Shown: positions 39,962 through 49,266 of the stretch, piece by piece
Layout: every line of letters starts with the position of its first letter
Position numbering within the stretch: the first letter of the stretch is position 1
DNA from: SAR116 cluster bacterium AG-335-B03
Lineage (GTDB): Bacteria > Pseudomonadota > Alphaproteobacteria > Puniceispirillales > Marisalimonadaceae
Length of the DNA: 64,000 bases
NCBI GenBank assembly: GCA_003282435.1
Contig: QBZG01000003.1
Coordinates: 1-64,000, forward strand
Direction: 5' to 3'
Notes under the pieces: generated by a model
Told to the model about the DNA's origin: nothing
Seen by the model: the letters and a program-made list of their open reading frames with translations, nothing else
The model's database searches: none
Position numbers and translations under genes: made by a program

Positions 39962-41124
39962 TTACGTATTATGCTCGTTGCTTTGCTGTTGTCCTTTTGT
40001 TAACACAACCGGCATTTGCTGGTAAGGTTAATGGCAAGCTTTCATCACGGCTAGATTTTTATCCTGATCATGCTGATGGTGCGGCTTCAGAAGGGCGCTC
40101 GGCGGAAGTAAAGATTGATGCCTTTCATGATTTTGAGAAAATTCGAATTGTGGGTGAATTCATTTTCCGTGGGGATGAAAAAGATAATGGTCGCCGGATT
40201 ACTGAAGCTCGACAAGCTTATTTTCGTAGTCCCTTCGCAGGATTTGATTTTTTTGTTGGAAATCGTCAGGAATTTTGGGGTAAGGCAGAAAGTAAAAATG
40301 TTGTTGATGTTATTAATCAGTCCGATGCTGCAGCAAATGAGGGTAAATCAGGTAAACTTGGAGCACCATCTATATCTGCTGAACGCTATCTAGATATTGG
40401 TGACCTGCAGCTTTGGTATATTTCTAGTTTTCGAGAAAAAACATTTAATGATAGTGACGCGCATCCGAGTACTGGAGTTCCGGTCAGTTCTGCACAATAT
40501 GCGCGTAATGACGGCAAGGATGCAGATGACTTTGCGGCACGCTTGTCTAGCTTTGCTGGAGATTGGGATCTAGCTGGAAGTGTTTTTTACGGTACCGCTC
40601 GTGATCCAATTTTGTCTGTCAACAGTAATGGAAGTGCATTAAACCCCCATTACGCTTTACAAAAATCAATAGGTTTTGAAGCTCAATATACGGGCAATGT
40701 AACATTGCTCAAATGGGAAAGCCTTCATGGCACCCAAAGCAGCTTAATTGGCGCTCATGATTTTGCGGCGGCTGTTGCGGGAATTGAATATACTTATTAC
40801 GGAGCATTTGAAACAATATGGGATATTGGCTTGCTTGGTGAAATTCAACATGATGACCGTCCACAGGCCGCGGCCAATCAATTTGGTGTTGCGGGTGTAA
40901 GGCTTGTATTTAATGACATTGCAGACAGTAATTTCTTATTTTTGGCATCAGTGGATCGTAAAACTGATCAGTCCTTTGTATCTTTGGAAGCGTCGCGACG
41001 GATCAATGATGTCACTAGTGTCAAATTGACCAGCCAGTTTTATAATGCACGCACGGCCACGTCTGCATTTGGCCAGCTATCGGATGATGATGCAATCACT
41101 TTAACGCTAGATATATTTTTTTAG
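39958..41124 (+). CDS. outer-membrane beta-barrel protein, DUF1302-like position
   Basis: A 388-residue exported protein. The signal peptide ends AFA (residues about 1-21: ITYYARCFAVVLLLTQPAFA). The mature part is rich in alternating hydrophobic and aromatic beta strands with Asp/Asn/Gly turns (REFWGKAESKNVVDVINQ, LQLWYISSF). The last residues, ITLTLDIFF, end in Phe as a BAM recognition signal. The start overlaps the preceding stop as ATGA, so translation is coupled. In other bacteria an outer-membrane protein (DUF1302/1329 type) accompanies MMPL exporters. Family membership here is inferred from context. Confidence 0.75.
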   Translation: MITYYARCFAVVLLLTQPAFAGKVNGKLSSRLDFYPDHADGAASEGRSAEVKIDAFHDFEKIRIVGEFIFRGDEKDNGRRITEARQAYFRSPFAGFDFFVGNRQEFWGKAESKNVVDVINQSDAAANEGKSGKLGAPSISAERYLDIGDLQLWYISSFREKTFNDSDAHPSTGVPVSSAQYARNDGKDADDFAARLSSFAGDWDLAGSVFYGTARDPILSVNSNGSALNPHYALQKSIGFEAQYTGNVTLLKWESLHGTQSSLIGAHDFAAAVAGIEYTYYGAFETIWDIGLLGEIQHDDRPQAAANQFGVAGVRLVFNDIADSNFLFLASVDRKTDQSFVSLEASRRINDVTSVKLTSQFYNARTATSAFGQLSDDDAITLTLDIFF

Positions 41125-41185
41125 AACAATATGTTTATTAGTAAACTTCAATAAAAATAAGGATTATTGTACCTATTTCTTAATC

Positions 41186-41222
41186 AACATTAATCAATGT
41201 TAACAAGTTGTTCTACCAACTT
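41186..41222. terminator. two adjacent stem-loops after the exporter operon
   Basis: AACATT-AATC-AATGTT (41186-41201) and AAGTTG-TTCTAC-CAACTT (41205-41222) are two perfect 6-base hairpins separated by three bases, 62 bases past the beta-barrel stop. They could end the three-gene transcript or be part of a mobile-element end. No strong T tract follows. Confidence 0.35.
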
Positions 41223-41367
41223 ATTTACAAATAATTAAATAAGCTTATAATATTCAAAGGAAATACCCTGCCAAGTTATTGTTTTTCTTTACTCGTTGTG
41301 CATAGGATGGGTAGTAATTTTATGGAAAATCTTTCTCCTAATTGAGAGGTTAGAAAACTTTACTGAA

Positions 41368-41760
41368 ATGCTAATTTTTTCACTCATAGTCCTAATAGTA
41401 TTGGGAAATTTTATTTATGCTTATCAATGTATTTTCCAAACACGCAAGTATATTGAGAAATATGGCTTCGGTGAAGGTAGCGCAATTATGACAAGACTTG
41501 TTGGTACTTTTGCTGCCGGCTTTGCAGTCACCCTAGCTATTGCTTTATTCACTTCTATCCAAGGCGCTTGGTTACTATTTGTCTATGGTTTTGTGCAGGC
41601 ATGTATTGGCGGTGTTGTTTGCTTTCAAACAATCCATAGTTATTGGGGTTCTGTTAACGGCGTAAAGACATCTGCTGAAGGGTACGTCGCCCCTGCTATA
41701 ATGGCATTTTTAAACTTAATGGTGCTTGTTTCTGGTTGGGACATTCTGTTTAAAATATGA
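41368..41760 (+). CDS. small integral membrane protein, unknown function
   Basis: A protein of about 130 residues with four hydrophobic segments: about residues 1-18, 44-65, 70-90 and 106-128. I recognise no family. The frame can be extended upstream to TTG at 41296, but the ATG at 41368 begins the first membrane helix cleanly. No clear ribosome site supports either. Its codon use is closer to the GC-richer island than to the host, so it likely arrived with the exporter cassette. It lies 108 bases before the tRNA-Ser gene. Confidence 0.55.
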   Translation: MLIFSLIVLIVLGNFIYAYQCIFQTRKYIEKYGFGEGSAIMTRLVGTFAAGFAVTLAIALFTSIQGAWLLFVYGFVQACIGGVVCFQTIHSYWGSVNGVKTSAEGYVAPAIMAFLNLMVLVSGWDILFKI

Positions 41761-41870
41761 CCGCTATATCGTAAGGAATAATTTCAATATCAAATAATTG
41801 TAAGTTATTGTAATTATTTAATAATTTATTACAATTTTTTACTTATCAATTATATAAAATTTTAGGTATA

Positions 41871-41960
41871 TGGCGGATGGGGTGGGATTCGAACCCACGG
41901 AAGGCTTTCACCTTCGCCGGTTTTCAAGACCGGTACTTTCAACCGCTCAGTCACCCATCC
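41871..41960 (-). tRNA. tRNA-Ser (anticodon UGA)
   Basis: On the minus strand this 90-base sequence folds as a serine tRNA. The acceptor arms are GGATGGG and CCCATCC, with discriminator G and an encoded CCA. The anticodon stem-loop is CCGGTCTTGAAAACCGG with loop anticodon TGA. A long variable arm (CGAAGGTGAAAGCCTTC) and the T arm GTGGGTTCGAATCCCAC complete it. The long variable arm is specific for class II tRNAs such as serine. Its 3' end points at the GC-rich island, the usual side for integrase-driven insertions. Confidence 0.96.
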
Positions 41961-42128
41961 AATTAAGGATTAATTAAACTAGCTTAATATTGATGGCAAG
42001 TAATATTTAAAATTATTATTAAACTATTTATTCTACTCATGTGAATTTAAATTGTCCTTTAATAAAATAATTTTTCCTTGTAATTCAAAATTAAGATATG
42101 ATTAATAATTATATTAGGGAGGATATCA

Positions 42129-43103
42129 ATGGCCATAATTAAAACGTTTAAATTCTTTCTTTATATACTAATATCGTTAGTTTTATTATCTACCCAAGCT
42201 TTTTCAAATGACACATTTAGTGATTTTGTTTCAGGTATATCAAATGAGGCTAAAAAAAAAGGTATTTCCTTAAAATTAATTAAAGATTTTAAAACTAAGG
42301 TTGTGTTTATTCCTAGAGTTATTGAGTTAGATAGATCGCAGCCTGAGTTTAAATTAACCTTAAACCAATATCTTGCCAGGGTTGTAACTTCGTCAAGAAT
42401 TAAAAAAGCAAATAATAAATATAAAAAAAATAAAAAAATATTAAAGGTAATTAGCAAATATTATGGAGTTCAAGCTCGTTTTTTAGTTTCTTTATGGGGA
42501 ATAGAAACAGATTTTGGAAGATTAACTGGTGGTTTTCCTGTTGTTTCAGCTCTGTCTACATTAGCATTTGAAGGCCGAAGACATGAATATTTTAAAAAAG
42601 AATTATTTAATGCTCTTAAAATTATTAATGATGGGCATATCACATTAAGTAAAATGACTGGATCATGGGCAGGTGCCATGGGACAATGCCAATTTATGCC
42701 ATCAAGCTTTATAAATTATGCAAACGACTGGGATAAGGACGGAAGTAAGAATATTTGGACATCCAAACCAGATGTTTTTGCTTCTGCAGCTAATTATTTA
42801 AATAAGGTAGGATGGTCAGATAAAATAACTTGGGGTAGGAAAGTTTATATAGGTCAATTCAATAAGGAATTAAAAGAAAATAAATATTATTTATTAAATA
42901 AATGGTCATCAAGTGGTATTTTAAATGAAAACAAAACAAAATTACCAAATGTTAAAATAAAAGCCCGTCTTATTATACCTAAGGATTATGGTAATTATGG
43001 ATATTTAGTTTATAATAACTTCGAATCTCTTTTGAATTGGAATAGATCAAATTATTTTGCAATAGCTGTTGGTAAATTGTCGGATACTATCCATGAAAAT
43101 TAA
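42129..43103 (+). CDS. mltB: lytic murein transglycosylase (MltB-like)
   Basis: A 324-residue exported enzyme that cleaves peptidoglycan with formation of 1,6-anhydromuropeptides. The signal peptide (about residues 1-25) ends STQAFS, a signal peptidase I type site, so it may be the soluble SltB form. Family motifs are LVSLWGIETDFGRLTGGFPV, which holds the catalytic Glu, and WAGAMGQCQFMPSSFINYA with DWDKDGSKNIW. GGGAGG stands upstream of ATG. The C-terminus overlaps the rlpA start by 11 bases. Confidence 0.93.
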   Translation: MAIIKTFKFFLYILISLVLLSTQAFSNDTFSDFVSGISNEAKKKGISLKLIKDFKTKVVFIPRVIELDRSQPEFKLTLNQYLARVVTSSRIKKANNKYKKNKKILKVISKYYGVQARFLVSLWGIETDFGRLTGGFPVVSALSTLAFEGRRHEYFKKELFNALKIINDGHITLSKMTGSWAGAMGQCQFMPSSFINYANDWDKDGSKNIWTSKPDVFASAANYLNKVGWSDKITWGRKVYIGQFNKELKENKYYLLNKWSSSGILNENKTKLPNVKIKARLIIPKDYGNYGYLVYNNFESLLNWNRSNYFAIAVGKLSDTIHEN

Positions 43104-44052
43104 TTTAAATTATTATAAAAAAAATAGTTTTTCAAAGAAGATTTTTTTAAATTTAAATCAAATTTATGTTTTATTTTTAATATTTTTAATACAAAGTTGT
43201 ACTTCAGGCGTTGAAGTGGCCGCAAACTTGGGTAAAAAATACTTAATCCCAAAAGAAGAGAGAACTATTACAGCCAAACCAATTTATAAAATTGGTAATA
43301 AGTATAACGTCAAAGGAAAATTCTATTTTCCTAAGAAAGATCTATCTTATAATAAAACTGGTATTGCATCTTGGTATGGACCAAAATTTCATGGAAAGCT
43401 AACAGCGAATGGTGAAATTTATAATCAATATGCACTAACTGCAGCTCATAAGACGCTGCCTTTACCTAGTGCAGTCAAAGTAACTAATTTACAAAATAAC
43501 ATATCAATTATTTTGAGAATTAATGATAGAGGACCTTTTGTAAATGATAGAATTATTGATTTATCTTCTAAAGCAGCCGATATTTTGGATTTAAAAAAAA
43601 ATGGTACTGGACTTGTTAGAGTTACAATACTTAAAGATAAAAGTTTGCTTCTTGAAAAGTTAGCCAAAAATGGTTCTTTTCCAGAAATTATGGACTTACC
43701 TAAAGTAGAGCTTCCTACAGTGAACATTCCTCAAATAACTACTGTTAAAATTGATGGGACAAATAAAAAATATAAATCAGTTAAAAAAAGAATAAAGTAC
43801 GACCTTAATAATTTAAAAAAAGAATATAAAATATTTATACAGTTAGCATCTTTCAGTTCATCTCAAAATGCTAAAATTATGAAAGAAAAAGTTTCATACA
43901 TAGAAAAAGTAAAAATATATAAAAAACTAATAAGGAACAAAATTTTTTATCAAGTTAAAGCGGGACCTTTTGAAAGTGTTAAAAAAGTTGACGAATTTCA
44001 TTCTTTGTTATTACAAAAAGGGATGCAAGGTGCTAAAATTATTATTGAATAA
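43093..44052 (+). CDS. rlpA: septal ring lipoprotein RlpA with SPOR domain
   Basis: About 319 residues from ATG at 43093; an upstream TTG at 43069 would give an odd N-terminus and deeper overlap with mltB. A lipoprotein-type signal ends LIFLIQSC. The RlpA double-psi beta-barrel domain (about residues 90-185) reads TGIASWYGPKFHGKLTANGEIY...AAHKTLPLPSAVKVTNL with NDRGPFVNDRIIDLS. A C-terminal SPOR domain (about residues 245-319, YKIFIQLASFSSSQNAKIMKEK) targets denuded septal glycan. The enzyme acts in cell separation, next to mltB and the DD-carboxypeptidase gene. Confidence 0.93.
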   Translation: MKINLNYYKKNSFSKKIFLNLNQIYVLFLIFLIQSCTSGVEVAANLGKKYLIPKEERTITAKPIYKIGNKYNVKGKFYFPKKDLSYNKTGIASWYGPKFHGKLTANGEIYNQYALTAAHKTLPLPSAVKVTNLQNNISIILRINDRGPFVNDRIIDLSSKAADILDLKKNGTGLVRVTILKDKSLLLEKLAKNGSFPEIMDLPKVELPTVNIPQITTVKIDGTNKKYKSVKKRIKYDLNNLKKEYKIFIQLASFSSSQNAKIMKEKVSYIEKVKIYKKLIRNKIFYQVKAGPFESVKKVDEFHSLLLQKGMQGAKIIIE

Positions 44053-44069
44053 ATTTATGTAGGTAATTT

Positions 44070-45236
44070 ATGTTTGAGATGATTAATAGATATTTTTTTT
44101 TATTTAATGTTTTTTTATGTTTTATCACAATAAGTATAAAATCATCATTTTCTAATATATTAGATATTACAACTCCTGCTAAACAAGTTATGATTTTTGA
44201 TCATGAAGCCAATGAGGTTTTGTTTGAAAAGAATGCTGATGAACTTATGAAACCAGCATCCATGGCTAAGGTCATGACTGCCTATATTGTCTTTGATAGA
44301 ATTAAAGATAATTCATTAAATATGTTAGATACTTTTTTAGTCACAGATAAAGCTTGGAGAATGGGAGGTTCGAGATCTTTTCTTGAACTTAATACTAACG
44401 TGTCAATTAAAGATTTATTATTAGGCTTAATTGTTCAATCTGGCAATGATGCAGCGGTTGTTTTAGCTGAAGGTATTTCAGGTGATGAAGAAGCTTTTGC
44501 AAGAGAAATGAATAGGTATGCTAAAATAATGGGTATGACTAACACTTATTTTACAAATTCAACTGGTTGGCCTCATCCAGATTTACAGACCACATCAAGA
44601 GATCTTGTTATATTAACCAAAAGAATTATTGAAGATTTTCCAATATTATATAAATTATTCGAAGAAAAAATATTTACTTACAATAAAATCAAGCAATCTA
44701 ACAGAAATCCACTTTTATACACTATGAATGGTGCAGACGGACTTAAAACTGGCCATACAAATGAATCTGGGTATGGTTTAATTGGTTCTGTAAATAGGAA
44801 TAATAGAAGAGTAACTGTTGTTATAAATGGACTTAATAGTAAGAAAAAGAGAACATTTGAAAGTAAAAGACTTTTTAACATAGTTTTTAGAGAAACTGCT
44901 CTATTATCTTTATTTAATGAACAGAACTCGCTTGTTAGAGCAAATGTTTGGCTTGGTAAGCAATCAGAAGTAGATTTAATGGCGAAAAAACCGTTTAAAA
45001 AAATTGTATCACCATTAGAGTTTAATAAAACAAAAATTAAAGCTGAGTGGATGGATCCAATCGCAGCCCCAATACGAAAAGGTGATGTTATTGGAAGTGT
45101 ATATATTTCAATTCCTGGTAAGAAAGCCATTAAAGAGGATCTTATTTCTGCTCAAAATATAAATAAAATGTCGTCTTTGGTAAGAGTTAAATCAATTTTA
45201 AAGTTTTTGCTCTACGGAGATATTGTTGATAAATAA
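44070..45236 (+). CDS. dacA: D-alanyl-D-alanine carboxypeptidase (PBP5/6 type)
   Basis: A 388-residue low-molecular-weight penicillin-binding protein that trims the terminal D-Ala of peptidoglycan stem peptides. An N-terminal signal segment covers residues 1-28. The three penicillin-binding motifs are SMAK (catalytic Ser64, Lys67), SGN (124-126) and KTG in DGLKTGHTNESGYGL. A C-terminal PBP5-type beta domain and a terminal amphipathic stretch (SLVRVKSILKFLLYGD) suggest membrane anchoring. It lies in the conserved rlpA-dacA-tmk order and overlaps tmk by 14 bases. Confidence 0.95.
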   Translation: MFEMINRYFFLFNVFLCFITISIKSSFSNILDITTPAKQVMIFDHEANEVLFEKNADELMKPASMAKVMTAYIVFDRIKDNSLNMLDTFLVTDKAWRMGGSRSFLELNTNVSIKDLLLGLIVQSGNDAAVVLAEGISGDEEAFAREMNRYAKIMGMTNTYFTNSTGWPHPDLQTTSRDLVILTKRIIEDFPILYKLFEEKIFTYNKIKQSNRNPLLYTMNGADGLKTGHTNESGYGLIGSVNRNNRRVTVVINGLNSKKKRTFESKRLFNIVFRETALLSLFNEQNSLVRANVWLGKQSEVDLMAKKPFKKIVSPLEFNKTKIKAEWMDPIAAPIRKGDVIGSVYISIPGKKAIKEDLISAQNINKMSSLVRVKSILKFLLYGDIVDK

Positions 45237-45891
45237 TGAACATAAAACTAGTATAAAAAAAGGTTTATTTATTTCTTTTGAAGGAGGCGAGGGTGTTGGA
45301 AAAAGCACACAAATAAAGTTACTTAAAAAGTTCCTTTCAAAAAAAAATTATAAAGTAATCTCTACCAGAGAACCTGGAGGCACTAACGAAGGTGAATATA
45401 TTAGAAAATTTTTAGTTTCTGGAGATAAAAATGCTTGGGACAGTTATTCTGAAGCATTAATATTTAATGCATTGAGAAGAGAACATATAAATAAGCTAAT
45501 CAACCCCGCAATTCAAAATAGTGAAATAATACTATGCGATAGATATGTAGACTCTACAATTGTGTATCAAGGATTAGTTGGCAAAATTGATGAACAGAAA
45601 TTGTTTTATTTACATGATACTTATTGTTATGGACTATATCCTGATTTAACTTTGTTTCTACATTTAAATCCAACGATTGGATTAGATAGAACTAACAAAA
45701 GAAATAATAAAAATGAAAATAGATTTGAAAAACTAGGTTTAGATTACCATCAAAAAATACTTGATGGATTTAATATTTTGTATAAAAAACATCCCAAAAG
45801 AATAGTTAAAATTGATGCAAGTGAAAATAAAGAAATCATATCTGATAATATTAATTATCATGTTTCAGAATTACTTAATATAAATGATTAA
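45223..45891 (+). CDS. tmk: thymidylate kinase
   Basis: A 222-residue kinase that phosphorylates dTMP to dTDP. Motifs are the P-loop FISFEGGEGVGKSTQIKLL, the REPGGTNEGE loop with the DR motif CDRYVDSTIVYQG, and FLHLNPTIGLDRTNKR. The start is a TTG, either 45223 or the next codon 45226. GGAGA at 45216-45220 spaces better to 45226. It overlaps dacA upstream and holB downstream (8 bases), indicating one tight operon. Confidence 0.95.
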   Translation: MLINNEHKTSIKKGLFISFEGGEGVGKSTQIKLLKKFLSKKNYKVISTREPGGTNEGEYIRKFLVSGDKNAWDSYSEALIFNALRREHINKLINPAIQNSEIILCDRYVDSTIVYQGLVGKIDEQKLFYLHDTYCYGLYPDLTLFLHLNPTIGLDRTNKRNNKNENRFEKLGLDYHQKILDGFNILYKKHPKRIVKIDASENKEIISDNINYHVSELLNIND

Positions 45892-46933
45892 AGATCTGGA
45901 AAATAAGAGTTTTGCGGGTAATAAAATAAAAAAACAAATTATTTCAACAATTTGTTCGAATACAATTAACTCCTTTATTATTGGTGGGTCAAAAGGTTTA
46001 GGTAAAAAAAACTTTGTATTTGAATTATGTAAATCTATGTTGTGTCATTTTGAGCTGAATGATGAAATTAGTTTTGAAATATTTGAGGTTAATAAATTTT
46101 GCTTAGACAAAACAAATATTAATAAATCTCATTATTTATTTGAAAACAATTCACATCCAGATTTTTTTTACTTATGTAAAGAAGAAAGCGAAGACGAAAA
46201 AAAAATACCAATTGAAAAAGTACGAAATTTAAAATCTTTTTTCTATAAAACATTTTCAGTTTCAAAAGTTAAGATCGCTATAATTGACACTATTGAAGAT
46301 TTAAGCTTGAATTCTTCAAACTTACTATTGAAAACAATAGAAGAGTTACCACAAAAATCTTATATTTTTATTATCTCCAATAATCCTATTAATATTATCG
46401 AAACAATAAAATCTAGATGCGCTTTTTTTTATGTCAATTCATTATCCAAAAAAGAATTTGATGACTTTATTTATAAAAATTATAAGAATAAATCAGATCA
46501 GGAGATTTTATTTTTAAAAAATATTTCTTTTGGTTCACCAATAAATGCATCGAAAATTATTAAAAATAATACATATACTTTATATGAATATATTCTTGAC
46601 GATCTAATTAAATCCAAAACTTTTTTAAATTTAAGTGAAACAGTTCTTAGTAAATTAAATTCAAAAGAAAATAATTTTACGTTAAATGTTTTAAACTTAA
46701 TTATAAATGATCTTATTATAAAAACAGTTTTTTATAATGAATATAAAAAATTTTTAGGTTCCACGTTAAAGAAAGAAAAAGAATTAATTTTAGAAATCTC
46801 AAATAACTATAAAGCAGATAAACTACTAAACTTGAACTCACAAATATACAAAAATATGCATTTTGCTAATTTATTAAATTTAAACAAATCAGATATTTTA
46901 ATTGATTCATTTAAAGATTTTTGTGGTATATAA
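45884..46933 (+). CDS. holB: DNA polymerase III delta-prime subunit
   Basis: A 349-residue clamp-loader subunit. It has a P-loop-like segment IIGGSKGLGKKNFVFELCKSML near residue 30. The AAA+ core follows (SKVKIAIIDTIEDLSLNSSNLLLKTIEELP) with the sensor-type SNNPINIIETIKSRCAFF. The SRC motif is typical of clamp-loader proteins. The sequence is divergent and low in complexity, as often in AT-rich genomes, but the position between tmk and metG fixes the identity in alphaproteobacteria. Confidence 0.88.
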   Translation: MIKDLENKSFAGNKIKKQIISTICSNTINSFIIGGSKGLGKKNFVFELCKSMLCHFELNDEISFEIFEVNKFCLDKTNINKSHYLFENNSHPDFFYLCKEESEDEKKIPIEKVRNLKSFFYKTFSVSKVKIAIIDTIEDLSLNSSNLLLKTIEELPQKSYIFIISNNPINIIETIKSRCAFFYVNSLSKKEFDDFIYKNYKNKSDQEILFLKNISFGSPINASKIIKNNTYTLYEYILDDLIKSKTFLNLSETVLSKLNSKENNFTLNVLNLIINDLIIKTVFYNEYKKFLGSTLKKEKELILEISNNYKADKLLNLNSQIYKNMHFANLLNLNKSDILIDSFKDFCGI

Positions 46934-46951
46934 TTTTTTTAAGGTTTTTAT

Positions 46952-48463
46952 ATGAGTTCTAATTATTATATCACCACTCCAATTTATTACGTCAATGACG
47001 TGCCTCATATTGGTCATGCTTATACAACATTAGCTTGCGATGTAATTGCTAGATTTAAGAGATTAGACGGTTTTAATGTTTTTTTCTTAACTGGTACTGA
47101 TGAGCACGGGCAAAAAGTTGAATTGGCAGCTAAAAACAAAGGAGTAGCACCTAAAGAGTTTGTAGACGAAGTATCTAAAAATTTTAGAAATCTTTTAAAT
47201 TGTATGAATTTTTCTAATGATGATTTTATTAGAACTACTGAAAAAAGACATTTAGATTCTTGTAAAAAAATTTGGGAAAAATTATTAGAAAATGGATCTA
47301 TATATTTAGATAAATATTCTGGTTGGTACTCAGTAAGAGATGAGGCTTTTTATTCTGAAACAGAAATTATTCATGGGACAGCTCCATCAGGCGCGCCAGT
47401 TGAATGGGTTGAAGAACCATCTTATTTCTTTAATTTATCAAAATGGGAAGATAAACTTCTTAAATTTTACGAAGAAAACAATAATTTTATTTTACCAAAT
47501 TCTAGAAGAAATGAAGTTATCAGCTTTGTAAAAGGAGGTTTAAAAGATCTTTCAGTTAGTAGGACTAGTTTTTCTTGGGGTGTAAAGGTTCCAAATAACG
47601 ATGACCATATTATGTATGTATGGCTTGATGCTCTGACAAATTATTTATCAGCCTGTAATTATTCAAGTTCTGAGAATGATGCTTTTTCTAAATTTTGGCC
47701 TGCAGATATTCATATGGTTGGCAAAGACATAATAAGATTTCATGCAGTTTATTGGCCTGCTTTTTTAATGGCTGCTGAATTACCCTTGCCTAAAAAAATA
47801 TTTGCACACGGATGGTGGACAAATGAAGGAAATAAAATATCTAAATCTTTAGGTAATGTAATTAATCCATTTGACTTAGTTGACAAATACGGAGTTGATC
47901 AAATTAGATATTTTTTGATGAGGGAAGTTCCTTTTGGCAATGATGGTGATTTCTCTAATTCTCAACTTGTTAACAGAATTAATAGTGATTTAGCGAACAG
48001 TTATGGTAATTTATTTCAAAGAGTTACCTCTATGATATTTAAAAATTGTAACGAAGTTATTCCAATTAGACCAAATGATTTTCAAGATGAAGATTTAAAA
48101 TTAATTAATTCTATAAGTAATTCTTTACAAAACTATAGAAGTTTTATGGATGAACAAAAATTTGATCAATTCTTAAAAAATATTTGGTTGGTAATATCAG
48201 ATGCAAACAAATATGTTGATAACCAAGCTCCTTGGTCGCTTAAGAAAAATGACTTTCAAAGAATGGAGGTTGTTTTGTACACATTAATAGAAACCATTAG
48301 ACAAATTTCTATAATGCTTCAACCTTTTATACCAAATACTTCAAAGTCTATTTTGGATTATATTCAAATTCCATTAGTTAAAAGAGACATAAAGTCTGTT
48401 AAATTATTTATAGATGGGGGAATAAAAATTTCCACACCTAAACCTTTATTTCCACGTATTTAA
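46952..48463 (+). CDS. metG: methionyl-tRNA synthetase
   Basis: A 503-residue class I synthetase that charges tRNA-Met. The HIGH-type motif is in TPIYYVNDVPHIGHAYTT, the activation loop in GTDEHGQK, and the KMSKS-type motif in NKISKSLGNVINPFDLV. No zinc-binding CXXC knuckle pairs are seen (WYSVRDEAFYSE), and the C-terminal tRNA-binding domain of E. coli MetG is absent. Both match the short alphaproteobacterial form. It is between holB and tatD. Confidence 0.96.
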   Translation: MSSNYYITTPIYYVNDVPHIGHAYTTLACDVIARFKRLDGFNVFFLTGTDEHGQKVELAAKNKGVAPKEFVDEVSKNFRNLLNCMNFSNDDFIRTTEKRHLDSCKKIWEKLLENGSIYLDKYSGWYSVRDEAFYSETEIIHGTAPSGAPVEWVEEPSYFFNLSKWEDKLLKFYEENNNFILPNSRRNEVISFVKGGLKDLSVSRTSFSWGVKVPNNDDHIMYVWLDALTNYLSACNYSSSENDAFSKFWPADIHMVGKDIIRFHAVYWPAFLMAAELPLPKKIFAHGWWTNEGNKISKSLGNVINPFDLVDKYGVDQIRYFLMREVPFGNDGDFSNSQLVNRINSDLANSYGNLFQRVTSMIFKNCNEVIPIRPNDFQDEDLKLINSISNSLQNYRSFMDEQKFDQFLKNIWLVISDANKYVDNQAPWSLKKNDFQRMEVVLYTLIETIRQISIMLQPFIPNTSKSILDYIQIPLVKRDIKSVKLFIDGGIKISTPKPLFPRI

Positions 48464-48477
48464 GAGCTTTGTTTAAA

Positions 48478-49266
48478 ATGACGACTGATTATTTAATAGA
48501 TACTCACGCACATTTAGATTTTTCAGAACTTTATTACAGACTTGATGAGGTTTTAGAAAATGCTAAGAAAAATAATGTCAAAAGAATTATTTCAATTTCG
48601 ACAAATTTAAACAAAATAGATAAAATAATAAATTTATCTGATAAAAATAAAGAGATATTTTTTACTGTTGGAACACACCCAAATGAAGTTTTAAAAGATG
48701 AAAACAATTCAAATTATTATTTAATTAAAAATATATCAAAAAAAGTTAAATGTGTCGGAATAGGTGAGTGTGGTCTTGATTATCATTATGGAAAAGATAG
48801 TATAAAGGAGCAAAAATTATCCTTTATTACTCAAATTAATGTAGCAAGAGACACAGGCTTACCACTCATTATTCATTCGCGAGATGCTGACGAAGATATG
48901 ATAGATATACTAACTAGTGAATTTAAAAATGGACCATTTCAGGCAATTCTTCATTGCTTTAGTTCTGGAAAGGGATTAGCTTTATGTGGGCTTGATTTAG
49001 GTTTTTATATTTCGTTTTCTGGAATTGTGACTTTTAATTCTGCTAAAGAAATTCAAGAAATAGCCATGCTTGTTCCAAATGAAAAAATTTTAGTTGAAAC
49101 AGATTCACCTTATTTGTCACCAACGCCACTTAGAGGTTCAATCAATGAGCCTAAGAATTGTTACTTAACAGCTAAATTCTTGTCAAATATTAGAAAAAAT
49201 GACTTTAATGATTTTATCAGTCAATTATATATTAATTCAAACAAAATTTTTGATAAGTTGTATTAA
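48478..49266 (+). CDS. tatD: TatD family metal-dependent DNase
   Basis: A protein of about 262 residues from ATG at 48478; an upstream TTG at 48469 adds only three residues. Family motifs are the metal site DTHAHLDF, GIGECGLDYHYGKDSIKEQ, HSRDADEDMI, LHCFSSG and VETDSPYLSPTPLRG. TatD enzymes are metal-dependent deoxyribonucleases, linked to DNA quality control and in some bacteria to D-tyrosyl-tRNA turnover. It follows metG by 14 bases and overlaps the MBL gene by one base as TAATG. Confidence 0.94.
   Translation: MTTDYLIDTHAHLDFSELYYRLDEVLENAKKNNVKRIISISTNLNKIDKIINLSDKNKEIFFTVGTHPNEVLKDENNSNYYLIKNISKKVKCVGIGECGLDYHYGKDSIKEQKLSFITQINVARDTGLPLIIHSRDADEDMIDILTSEFKNGPFQAILHCFSSGKGLALCGLDLGFYISFSGIVTFNSAKEIQEIAMLVPNEKILVETDSPYLSPTPLRGSINEPKNCYLTAKFLSNIRKNDFNDFISQLYINSNKIFDKLY

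Noticed and set aside
41296-41367. TTG-initiated extension of the small membrane protein
   Set aside because: It adds 24 residues ahead of a clean ATG-led membrane helix and has no supporting ribosome site.
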